A stretch of DNA of 41,049 nucleotides. It comes from Bacillota bacterium (GTDB lineage Bacteria; Bacillota; Proteinivoracia; UBA4975; VEMY01). How positions within the stretch are numbered: the first letter of the stretch is position 1; the number at the start of each line of letters is the position of its first letter. Shown here piece after piece: positions 34,222 to 41,049 of the stretch. The stretch covers positions 1 to 41,049 of the forward strand of contig VEMY01000020.1 in NCBI GenBank assembly GCA_009711825.1. The letters are read 5' to 3'. Under the pieces are notes generated by a model. The model worked only from the letters and a program-made list of their open reading frames with translations. It did not search any database and had not been told where the DNA came from. The translations under genes were made by a program, and so were the position numbers.

Positions 34222-35475
34222 ATGAAAAATCAGATCTATCCAGTCAAACCAATAAGCTTTAAGTTAGGTGGCGCCGAGTCCTCGGAAATAGCACAGTATC
34301 TTCATGCGATGTATTTCAAGCATCGTCTGGAGTATCTCAATAAGTGTAAGAAAATCCCTGGCAGCAGTCTTGTTCGCTCCTGGAATTGGTACTACAAAGA
34401 GGTCTTGCTTGAATCTATCCATCGCGTTTCCAGAAGCGGAAGAAGAATAAAAAAGGTTTATGGCATTCCACTCACAAAGCAATTTCTAGACATTATCAAA
34501 ATGTCTCTTTCGTTACCTGCCCGTCCCCAGGAGTACTACATTTTCGACTTGTTCAAGCAACCAAACAGAGAAGTAGCACGGGAGTATATCTTTCGACATG
34601 AAGTTAAAAACGTGCTGTATAAAATGTTAATCAATACCCCAAAGATAGCTAAGAAATCGCCCCTTACCAACAAAGGCAGATTTGCCCGTAAAGCACTGCG
34701 TAATGGCCTTGCGATAGCACCTACAATCTGCACTATTAATAAGGGTAAGGTAAAGTACTACAATGAACACTCGCCCCAGGGAGATGTGTTCGTCAAGACT
34801 TTGAGTGGCCGTGGAGGTAAAGGCGCAGACCTCTGGCAGTACGATCAGGAGACAAATTTATTTACCCATAGTAAGGTCAAAGGTAAATATAAGTTAGAAG
34901 ATGTTTTAGAGCTCTATTCCAAAAAGAGCAAAAAGGAATCCTATATTTTTCAGCAGAAGGTATCTAACCATCCAGACCTGTCTGAGATAGCATGTAATGC
35001 TCTATCAACTTGTAGAATTGTCACCATGCTAAACGAAAACGATCAACCCGAAGTTGTGACTGCTGTATTAAGGATGGCAGCTAGAGCCGATAGCATCGTT
35101 GATAATATTCATCGAGGCGGCATTGCAGCTCCGATTGATATAATAGATGGACGTTTGGGGAAGGCAACGAATCTCGGTGTGGTTGACCGCGTCGAACGCC
35201 TCTCCAACCATCCTGTTTCCGGTGCGAAAATTGAAGGGCGTGAGCTGCCATTCTGGCCTGATGCCATTAGCGCAGCGCTGCATGCTCATGAAGTTTTTCG
35301 TCCCCGAGTAATTATCGGCTGGGATATTGCGATTACTGCATTCGGTCCTGTCATAATTGAAGGGAATGCACAACCATGTGTAGATTTAATCCAACGCCCT
35401 TACGACAAACCGCTGGGAAATTCTCGTTTCGGTGAGTTATTGGCATACCATCTCCGTAAACTCAACTTCGGCTAG
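34222..35475 (+). CDS. Sugar-transfer-associated ATP-grasp protein, copy 2
   Basis: This 417-residue protein belongs to the same family as the gene at 16048. It shows VFVKTLSGRGGKGAD (ATP loop), IFQQKVSNHPDL, STCRIVTML, IVDNIHRGGIAAPIDI, HPVSGAKIEGRELPFW, VIIGWDIAI and the metal motif IIEGNAQP. The N-terminal 100 residues are basic and helical. ATG 34222 follows GGGGTGGGA; GTG 34195 is an in-frame alternative. It separates the permease and ATPase genes of one transporter, which implies tight functional linkage to export or to the last modification before export. Substrate unknown. Confidence 0.82.
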   Translation: MKNQIYPVKPISFKLGGAESSEIAQYLHAMYFKHRLEYLNKCKKIPGSSLVRSWNWYYKEVLLESIHRVSRSGRRIKKVYGIPLTKQFLDIIKMSLSLPARPQEYYIFDLFKQPNREVAREYIFRHEVKNVLYKMLINTPKIAKKSPLTNKGRFARKALRNGLAIAPTICTINKGKVKYYNEHSPQGDVFVKTLSGRGGKGADLWQYDQETNLFTHSKVKGKYKLEDVLELYSKKSKKESYIFQQKVSNHPDLSEIACNALSTCRIVTMLNENDQPEVVTAVLRMAARADSIVDNIHRGGIAAPIDIIDGRLGKATNLGVVDRVERLSNHPVSGAKIEGRELPFWPDAISAALHAHEVFRPRVIIGWDIAITAFGPVIIEGNAQPCVDLIQRPYDKPLGNSRFGELLAYHLRKLNFG

Positions 35476-35518
35476 GCGCCAAGGCACCTACCAGATTAAA
35501 CAATAAAGGCGTGGTTCG

Positions 35519-37027
35519 ATGAAACTTCAGGCAAATGCTGAACCAGCAAAAAACTATTCTGTCATAGCAAAAGATTTGGGGATAAAATATCTAGCTGGCC
35601 GAAAAGGCGAAGATTTAAAATCCCTGGTCCTCAACCCCCGCGTTCGAAGCGGTGTATTTTGGGCACTCAGGCAAGTGGATTTTTCCTGCTTTGCCGGGGA
35701 CGTAGTGGGGATTATCGGGTCCAATGGTGCAGGAAAAACTACGCTTTGTCGCGTAATCTCTAACTTACTTCGGCCAGATGAAGGGTCAATGACTGTCAAG
35801 GGGGAGGTTTCCGCCCTCCTATCTATGGGGACTGGGTTTAACCATGGGTTATCGGGAAAAGACAACATTTTTCTCAATGGGATGATGCTTGGATTCTCAA
35901 AAAAAGAGATAACAAAAATGTACGATGACATCGTTGAGTTCTCCGGCCTGCATGAGTTTATTAACCAACCTATAAAAAAGTATTCTTCAGGTATGCGTTC
36001 CCGGTTAGGCTTCAGTATTGCCACAATGCTTAACCCTGAAATTCTGGTTTTAGATGAGGCGTTAAGTACTGGTGACGCTGATTTTAAAGCACGGGCGATG
36101 CAAAAAACCAAAGAACTTGTTGCCAACGCGAAAATAGTGATTATTGTTTCGCACAATATAGATTTTATCGCTAAAAACTGCTCAAAAGCCGTGTGGATTG
36201 ACAGGGGGCGGGTAATGGCCCATGGCGAACCCGCCGAGGTTTGCGACAAATACCGTGCAATGGTAGCGGAAAAGCGGCTCAAGAAGCCGCCCAAGCGTTT
36301 GCGCTTGCGTAAAACCGAGACCCTGCCTGGTGACGAAATAGTGATTGAAGCTAAAGACCTCGGCCTCAAGTACAATTTGGATGGGAAAGATTTTTGGGCA
36401 TTGAGACATTGCAATCTGGCTGTCAAAGAGGGAGATATTCTTGGGGTCATTGGCCATAATGGCGCCGGAAAATCTACACTTTGCAAATTGATTAGTGAGA
36501 TTCTTAAACCTGATGAAGGCTCAATCAGTGTAAAGGGTAACATCAATGCTCTACTCAGTTTGGGATCTGGGTTCAACCGGCAGTTGTCCGGGAGAGATAA
36601 TATTTTTCTCAATGGTTTGTTGCTGGGGATCCCCAAAAAAGAGCTGGAGTATCTTTATGATGATATTGTCGAGTTCTCCGGGCTGGAGAAATCGATTCAT
36701 CTGCCAGTAAAGAACTACTCCAGCGGTATGGTATCCCGGCTTGGGTTTAGCATTGCTGCTATGTTGGAGCCAGATATCTTTATCATTGATGAAGCTTTGT
36801 CAGCTGGCGATATGTCCTTTTATGAGCGGGCAAGTGAGCGGATTCAGGAAATGGTGAAAAGCGCCAAAGCGGTTGTGATTGTTACTCACAGCATGAAGTT
36901 TGTGCAGAATGTTTGTACCCGAGCTGTCTGGATGAAGCAGGGCAATATAATTCAAGAAGGTAATCCCGGGGAAATCATTGAGATGTATAGACAGGATGTT
37001 CGCCAAGCTAGAGCGAAGATGAAGTAA
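35519..37027 (+). CDS. Double-domain ABC ATPase of polymer export (TagH/Wzt-like tandem)
   Basis: This 502-residue protein contains two complete nucleotide-binding domains of the TagH/Wzt/KpsT type. Domain 1 has Walker A GSNGAGKT (67-74), signature YSSGM (155-159), Walker B ILVLDE (about 175-180) and switch His212. Domain 2 has GHNGAGKS (312-319), YSSGM (400-404), IFIIDE (about 420-425) and His457. All motifs look active. A basic linker (about 251-268) joins them. Neither half has the extra C-terminal domain of TagH or polymer-binding Wzt. Polymer exporters normally use two copies of a single-domain ATPase, so this is an in-frame duplication-fusion. It pairs with the permease at 33382. Confidence 0.9.
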   Translation: MKLQANAEPAKNYSVIAKDLGIKYLAGRKGEDLKSLVLNPRVRSGVFWALRQVDFSCFAGDVVGIIGSNGAGKTTLCRVISNLLRPDEGSMTVKGEVSALLSMGTGFNHGLSGKDNIFLNGMMLGFSKKEITKMYDDIVEFSGLHEFINQPIKKYSSGMRSRLGFSIATMLNPEILVLDEALSTGDADFKARAMQKTKELVANAKIVIIVSHNIDFIAKNCSKAVWIDRGRVMAHGEPAEVCDKYRAMVAEKRLKKPPKRLRLRKTETLPGDEIVIEAKDLGLKYNLDGKDFWALRHCNLAVKEGDILGVIGHNGAGKSTLCKLISEILKPDEGSISVKGNINALLSLGSGFNRQLSGRDNIFLNGLLLGIPKKELEYLYDDIVEFSGLEKSIHLPVKNYSSGMVSRLGFSIAAMLEPDIFIIDEALSAGDMSFYERASERIQEMVKSAKAVVIVTHSMKFVQNVCTRAVWMKQGNIIQEGNPGEIIEMYRQDVRQARAKMK

Positions 37028-37037
37028 ATATGGCTAG

Positions 37038-37070
37038 CCCTCTCCTGTTTTTGGGGAGGGTTTGCTTCTT
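37038..37070 (+). terminator. Intrinsic terminator after the ABC ATPase gene
   Basis: CCCTCTCC (37038-37045) pairs with GGGGAGGG (37053-37060), with one G-T wobble, and is followed by TTTGCTTCTT. It closes the export operon. Confidence 0.8.
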
Positions 37071-37079
37071 CATTTAGCA

Positions 37080-37108
37080 TTCAATAGGTGTTGATTGCGT
37101 GTTATAAT
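37080..37108 (+). promoter_or_regulatory. Promoter for galU
   Basis: TTCAAT (37080-37085), a 17-base spacer and TGT-TATAAT (-10 at 37103-37108) lie between the terminator and galU. Confidence 0.6.
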
Positions 37109-37149
37109 GGTTAAAGTTATATCTATCAATTTGCTAAGGGGGCAAGGCG

Positions 37150-38067
37150 ATGAAAGTACGTAAAGCAATCATTCCTGCCGCAGGGCTTGGCACCCGGTTC
37201 CTGCCGGCCACAAAAGCTCAACCCAAGGAAATGTTGCCTATTGTCGACAAGCCTGCTATCCAGTATATCGTTGAGGAAGCAGTGGCTAGTGGCATCGAAG
37301 AAATCTTGATTGTAACCGGCCGCAACAAGGGGTCCATGGAAGATCACTTTGACCGCAATATTGAGCTAGAGCTGGCTCTTAAAAACAAGGACGATGATGA
37401 GCTGCTCTCTTTAACTAATACAGTCGACGACAGGGTTACAATTCATTATGTTCGGCAAAAGACACCCCTAGGTTTGGGACATGCCGTTGGCTGCGCCAGG
37501 ACATTTGTGGCCGATGAGCCGTTCGCTGTGCTTTTGGGTGACGATATTGTGGACAATCCTGTGCCCTGTACCAAGCAATTGATAGATATTTATGAGCAGT
37601 GCCAGTGCACAGTCCTGGGAGTGCAGGAAGTGGCCCGGGAAGCCGTAGATAAATATGGTATATTAAAAGTGCAGTCGGTTGAGGGTAGCTTGTATAGGGT
37701 CGAAGATCTGGTGGAAAAGCCGGCTGTTGAAGAAGCCCCTTCCCACATTGCTCTGCTTGGCCGCTATGTAATTACTCCGGAAATATTTGCGGCGTTGGAG
37801 AAAACTGTGCCGGGGAAGCAGAATGAAATTCAACTTACTGACGCGCTGCGGATTCTAGGAAGGTTTCAGGACATCTACGCTTACCATTTTGCCGGCAAAC
37901 GATATGATGTCGGGAACAAGCTGGGGTTCCTGGAAGCCACAGTAGAGTTCGCCCTCAAACGACCGGATCTTGCAGGGCCATTTCGGGAGTATTTAGCACA
38001 GCTGATGAAGACACCACTTGCTCAGGCGGAGGTTGCTGTGTCAAAGGGAAAAGATCCAGGGAAATAG
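37150..38067 (+). CDS. galU: UTP-glucose-1-phosphate uridylyltransferase
   Basis: This 305-residue enzyme makes UDP-glucose from UTP and glucose-1-phosphate. The nucleotide loop IIPAAGLGTRFLPATKAQPK near the N-terminus is diagnostic. It is followed by EMLPIVDKPAIQYIVEEA, QKTPLGLGHAV, VLLGDDIVD and VEKPAVEEAPS, all typical of GalU/GtaB. Length is normal. It has its own promoter and a GGGGGCAAGG ribosome binding site. The product can feed the dehydrogenase at 38597 to give UDP-glucuronate. Confidence 0.95.
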   Translation: MKVRKAIIPAAGLGTRFLPATKAQPKEMLPIVDKPAIQYIVEEAVASGIEEILIVTGRNKGSMEDHFDRNIELELALKNKDDDELLSLTNTVDDRVTIHYVRQKTPLGLGHAVGCARTFVADEPFAVLLGDDIVDNPVPCTKQLIDIYEQCQCTVLGVQEVAREAVDKYGILKVQSVEGSLYRVEDLVEKPAVEEAPSHIALLGRYVITPEIFAALEKTVPGKQNEIQLTDALRILGRFQDIYAYHFAGKRYDVGNKLGFLEATVEFALKRPDLAGPFREYLAQLMKTPLAQAEVAVSKGKDPGK

Positions 38068-38097
38068 ATATGTTATGTTGGACTCAGGGGGTAATTC

Positions 38098-38571
38098 ATG
38101 ACCTGGTTGTTGGAAGTAGTTACATTAGAAATTAAGGTTTTATTCATTTCAATGCTGCCTGTTATTGAGTTGCGGGGCGGGATTCCCTTTGGTGTTGCCA
38201 TGGGGTTGTCACCGGTACATGCCACTTTGTTAGGGATTTTTGGCGGCATTGTTCCCGTACCCTTTATTTTGCTAATGATTCGCCCGTTTCTTGAGTTTTT
38301 GCATGCAAGGAATATTTTCCGGTCTTTGATATATAAGCTGACTCATACTACAATTAAAAATAAATCCCGGATCCAGAAATATGGTTTTTGGGGAATTATT
38401 TTAGTCGTGGCAATTCCGCTGCCCGGGACAGGAGTGTGGTCTGGTAGTTTTGCGGCAGCGCTTCTTGATTTACGGATCAAGCGGGCCTTGCCGGCAATAT
38501 TTATTGGGAATGCGATTGCAGGACTCATATTCTTTATTATTACCTATGGCGCGTCGATTGGGCTTGGGTAA
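38098..38571 (+). CDS. Small multidrug-export-like membrane protein (COG2426 type)
   Basis: This 157-residue protein has about four hydrophobic segments. The family hallmarks are PVIELRGGIPFGVAMGL near the N-terminus and PLPGTGVWSGSFAAALL in the second half, two re-entrant-like Pro/Gly-rich stretches. The family is annotated as small multidrug export, but its true substrate is not established. It lies between galU and the UDP-glucose dehydrogenase gene with 25-30-base gaps, so it is probably co-transcribed. Whether it has a role in envelope polymer traffic is unknown. Confidence 0.82.
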   Translation: MTWLLEVVTLEIKVLFISMLPVIELRGGIPFGVAMGLSPVHATLLGIFGGIVPVPFILLMIRPFLEFLHARNIFRSLIYKLTHTTIKNKSRIQKYGFWGIILVVAIPLPGTGVWSGSFAAALLDLRIKRALPAIFIGNAIAGLIFFIITYGASIGLG

Positions 38572-38596
38572 AGTCTGATTAATGGAGGGAAGCGTT

Positions 38597-39763
38597 ATGA
38601 AGATAGCTGTGGTTGGTACTGGGTATGTTGGGCTTGCCAATGCCGTCTTGCTGGCCCAACATAATGAAGTGGTGGCTTTGGATATAGACGCATCCAAAGT
38701 AGATATGATTAATCAGGGCAGGTCGCCAATTGCTGATACGGAGATAGAGGATTATCTTGCTAACAAATCGTTGAACCTTGTGGCGACGACTGATAAACAC
38801 GCCGCTTATCATGGCGCCAAGTATGTAATTATCGCTACTCCCACAGATTATGATCCGGACACGAATTACTTTAATACCAGCAGCGTGGAATCGGTGATTG
38901 AAGATGTTTTAGCGATTAATTCCGATGCAAGAATGATAATTAAGTCTACGGTTCCGGTAGGCTATACAAAAGAAATTAAAGAGCGGTTTGAAGCGAATAA
39001 TATTATCTTCTCGCCGGAGTTTCTGCGCGAAGGTAAAGCTCTCTACGATAACCTGTACCCCTCTCGGATTATTATCGGGGAGAAATCGGAGCGGGCAAGG
39101 GAGTTTGCTGATTTGTTACAGCAAGGTGCATTAAAAGAGGAGATTCCTGTATTACTTATTGAGTCTACGGAAGCAGAGGCAGTAAAACTCTTCTCCAACA
39201 CCTACTTGGCAATGCGTGTTGCCTATTTCAATGAACTGGATACTTATGCAGAGCTCAAGGGATTGGATGCCCGGGAAATAATTGAGGGGGTCGGCTTAGA
39301 CCCCAGGATAGGCTCCCATTACAACAACCCTTCCTTTGGTTATGGGGGGTACTGCTTGCCCAAGGACACCAGGCAATTGTTGGCCAACTATGTAGGCGTG
39401 CCCAACAATCTTATTGGCGCTATCGTTGATGCAAATGAAACCAGGAAACAGCATATTGCCAGAATGATTCTTGATAAGCAGCCAAAGGTTGTCGGTATTT
39501 ACCGCCTGACCATGAAGACCGGCTCGGATAACTTCCGTGCTTCGGCTATCCAGGGGGTTATGGAGTATATCCGGAAGGCCGGGGTTGACGTGGTAATATA
39601 TGAACCTGGGGTTTGGGAAGCAAGCTTCAACGGCTACAAAGTTGTTCGGGGCCTGGATGAATTCAAACAAGTAGCAGATATAATTGTTTCCAACAGACTA
39701 GCTTCTGAACTTGAAGATGTTGCAGCTAAAGTATATACCCGGGACATATTTAACCGGGATTAA
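38597..39763 (+). CDS. ugd: UDP-glucose 6-dehydrogenase family protein
   Basis: This 388-residue enzyme of the UDP-glucose/GDP-mannose dehydrogenase family has the same length as the short E. coli Ugd type. The Rossmann start [18 protein letters not shown], the ATPTDYD loop, SPEFLREG, and the catalytic cysteine in GGYCLPKDT are present. It oxidises a nucleotide sugar twice with NAD to a uronate. With galU close by, UDP-glucuronate is the likely product, although UDP-hexosaminuronate or others cannot be ruled out by eye. ATG 38597 is chosen since GGAGGG lies eight bases upstream; an ATG at 38582 overlaps that site. Confidence 0.9.
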   Translation: MKIAVVGTGYVGLANAVLLAQHNEVVALDIDASKVDMINQGRSPIADTEIEDYLANKSLNLVATTDKHAAYHGAKYVIIATPTDYDPDTNYFNTSSVESVIEDVLAINSDARMIIKSTVPVGYTKEIKERFEANNIIFSPEFLREGKALYDNLYPSRIIIGEKSERAREFADLLQQGALKEEIPVLLIESTEAEAVKLFSNTYLAMRVAYFNELDTYAELKGLDAREIIEGVGLDPRIGSHYNNPSFGYGGYCLPKDTRQLLANYVGVPNNLIGAIVDANETRKQHIARMILDKQPKVVGIYRLTMKTGSDNFRASAIQGVMEYIRKAGVDVVIYEPGVWEASFNGYKVVRGLDEFKQVADIIVSNRLASELEDVAAKVYTRDIFNRD

Positions 39764-39831
39764 TCTGGGGCTGTCGCACTAGCGGCCTCTGAAAACTTGA
39801 GTTAGATACGTTTAACAATTATTTTACGGTA

Positions 39832-39860
39832 CAGACAAGCAGGAGTTGGGGTGCTATAAT
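39832..39860 (+). promoter_or_regulatory. Promoter for the LCP gene
   Basis: CAGACA (39832-39837), a 17-base spacer and TGC-TATAAT (-10 at 39855-39860) lie in the 135-base gap before the LCP gene. Confidence 0.6.
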
Positions 39861-39898
39861 TCTTCTAATAGACATGGGAGAGGACGGAAGATGCGTCT

Positions 39899-40813
39899 AT
39901 GAAAAAGATACTCTATAGCTTTATAGCGGGATTACTAATATTCGCACTCTGGTTTGCCGGTTCACTGTATATGGATATTCGGGAGATTTATCGGGACCGG
40001 GATGATGATTATGACTTTGCTGACGACTATGATGAAGAAATACCGGAGCCGCCGGAATTGGACTCCTTTTCCTTGGCTGATCCAGGTTTCATCGCCGACC
40101 CTGAGCGGGTGAACATTCTTCTGATCGGCGTCGATGGTGACGCCAGCGCCCGGGCGCCGCGCAGCGATTCGATAATGCTTTTCAGCGTCAATAAGAAAAC
40201 CGGTGACCCGGTTTTAATTTCCATTCCCCGGGACACCTATGTGCAAATACCAGGTAGACGGGCGGATAAAATAAACCACTCCCATGCCTTTGGCGGTGCT
40301 GCGTTACTTCGGGAGTCGGTATCTGGGTTCATGGATGTGCCGGTAGATTATTATCTCAGGGTAAACTTTGACGGCTTTAAAGGGATTGTGGACATGCTTG
40401 GCGGGGTAAATATCTATGTTGAGCGGGATATGCCCAACCGGAAGCTCTGGAAGGGGCAGCAGGTTCTGACTGGGGAACAGGCTCTTTGGTATGTGCGAGA
40501 CCGGGAAGATGGAGATTTAAATCGAGCCGCACGCCAACAACAGTTTCTGGTTGCTGTTGCAAAGCAGGCACAGTCTGCGCCTTTTACCCAGTTTTCACCT
40601 TTGATTCGTGAAGGGGTTAAGCATGTGGACACTGACATGCCAATGATGACTTTGCTGGATTTTGCCCAGCAGTTTTGGAATATGGACCCTGATGCGGCGA
40701 ATAGGTACGTTATTCCGGGAAGCGGGTTTATGCATGAGGGAGTTTATTACCTGCAACCGGATATTGAGGTGGCCAGGACATTTGTAAACAAAAATCTGAA
40801 GGTGCCCAAGTAG
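39899..40813 (+). CDS. LytR-CpsA-Psr (LCP) family polymer-to-wall ligase
   Basis: This 304-residue protein has an N-terminal membrane anchor (about 4-25), an acidic linker (Asp/Glu-rich, 33-55) and an extracellular LCP domain. Conserved residues are visible: ARAPRSDSIM (Arg88, Asp90), ISIPRDTYV (Arg111, Asp112), DKINHSHAFGG, WYVRDRED and DLNRAARQQQ (Arg209, Arg212). LCP enzymes move lipid-linked teichoic acids or capsules onto peptidoglycan muramic acid. Placed at the end of this locus, it is the natural last step for the polymer made here. It has its own promoter and is followed by a strong terminator. Confidence 0.92.
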   Translation: MKKILYSFIAGLLIFALWFAGSLYMDIREIYRDRDDDYDFADDYDEEIPEPPELDSFSLADPGFIADPERVNILLIGVDGDASARAPRSDSIMLFSVNKKTGDPVLISIPRDTYVQIPGRRADKINHSHAFGGAALLRESVSGFMDVPVDYYLRVNFDGFKGIVDMLGGVNIYVERDMPNRKLWKGQQVLTGEQALWYVRDREDGDLNRAARQQQFLVAVAKQAQSAPFTQFSPLIREGVKHVDTDMPMMTLLDFAQQFWNMDPDAANRYVIPGSGFMHEGVYYLQPDIEVARTFVNKNLKVPK

Positions 40814-40825
40814 ATAGAGAGTTCG

Positions 40826-40850
40826 CTCCCCTCATGTGAGGGGAGTTTTT
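40826..40850 (+). terminator. Intrinsic terminator after the LCP gene
   Basis: CTCCCCTC (40826-40833) pairs with GAGGGGAG (40838-40845) around ATGT and runs into TTTTT. It is 13 bases after the stop codon. Confidence 0.9.
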
Positions 40851-40925
40851 ATTTTGGAGGGAAAAACAGTCACTTGTCGAATTTAATTGTTTTTGCTGAA
40901 CCATATAGCCCAAAAGTTGACTGTA

Positions 40926-40954
40926 TTGCCTGTCCAACAACTGCTAGGTATAAT
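40926..40954 (+). promoter_or_regulatory. Promoter reading into the terminal foldback
   Basis: TTGCCT (40926-40931), a 17-base spacer and TATAAT (40949-40954) form a good sigma-A-type promoter. Its -10 hexamer lies within the outer arm of the inverted repeat that follows. No coding start with a convincing frame follows before the window ends. Confidence 0.6.
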
Positions 40955-41048
40955 GACCTTATCTTATGAAAGGAAAGGACGCCCCGTTAGCGTGCTACCC
41001 ATTACAGCAGCACCAGGGCGTCCCAACTCAAAAACCATGGTCATTATA
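40949..41048. repeat. Nested inverted repeat (possible miniature mobile element or IS end)
   Basis: Three nested pairings share one centre. The outer arms 40949-40958 (TATAATGACC) and 41039-41048 are a perfect 10-bp match. Middle arms 40977-40984 (GGACGCCC) and 41016-41023 match over 8 bp. Inner arms 40992-40996 and 41009-41013 match over 5 bp. The unit spans 100 bases and ends at the window edge. It could be a small palindromic element, the end of an insertion sequence continuing outside, or a structured RNA leader. Confidence 0.55.
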
Positions 41049-41049
41049 T

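Noticed and set aside
35554-36636. Long open frame on the - strand (360 codons)
   Set aside because: It lies entirely opposite the double ABC ATPase, whose motifs are intact. The - frame shows no recognisable domain and is a shadow.
1-41049. CRISPR array, tRNA or rRNA genes, transposase genes
   Set aside because: No regularly spaced direct repeats, no tRNA-like cloverleaf or rRNA sequence, and no transposase motifs were seen. The only mobile-element hint is the palindrome at the right edge.

Overview
The window looks like a chromosomal segment of a Gram-positive Firmicute, probably of the Clostridia type. The grounds are purine-rich ribosome binding sites, extended -10 promoters, a sortase with its own substrate, a TagO-like enzyme, a two-subunit polymer ABC exporter and an LCP-family ligase. 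All 29 protein genes lie on the + strand. The first third and the last tenth are G+C-richer, and the middle (about 13-35 kb) is visibly A+T-richer.

Layout. (1) 1-2775: leader, then a secreted beta-helix protein ending in a LAETG sorting signal and a sortase. (2) 2762-7906: pseudouridine synthase, SH3/GH18 wall hydrolase, phosphohexomutase and ZIP metal transporter. (3) 7966-12856: TagO/WecA-like lipid-linked glycan initiator, two GT2 glycosyltransferases, a CDP-alcohol phosphotransferase and an NAD-dependent sugar epimerase. (4) 12873-17331: two tandem LicD-like proteins, a TagD-like cytidylyltransferase and an ATP-grasp protein of the sugar-transfer-associated type. (5) 17381-33198: a block of six large ATP-grasp proteins with a glutamate racemase among them. 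Some are fused to acylphosphatase, CapA (PgsA-like) or DUF362-ferredoxin domains. (6) 33382-37027: ABC-2 permease, a second sugar-transfer ATP-grasp protein and a double-headed ABC ATPase. (7) 37150-40813: GalU, a small COG2426-type membrane protein, UDP-glucose dehydrogenase and an LCP ligase. (8) The window ends in a promoter feeding a nested inverted repeat.

How it may work together (inference). The set reads as one locus for an anionic cell-wall polymer. TagO and the GTs would build a lipid-linked glycan. GalU and Ugd would supply UDP-glucuronate. TagD and LicD would add phospho-alcohol groups. The racemase and ATP-grasp ligases would add or polymerise amino acids, perhaps D-glutamate. 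The ABC transporter would export the product and LCP would attach it to peptidoglycan. The nearest described relative by gene content is the teichuronopeptide (glutamate/glucuronate polymer) of alkaliphilic Bacillus, where tupA is needed. No Mur-ligase-type PgsB/CapB or complete cyanophycin synthetase is visible, so the ligation chemistry looks non-canonical. The block 17381-33198 is the best candidate for an undescribed system.
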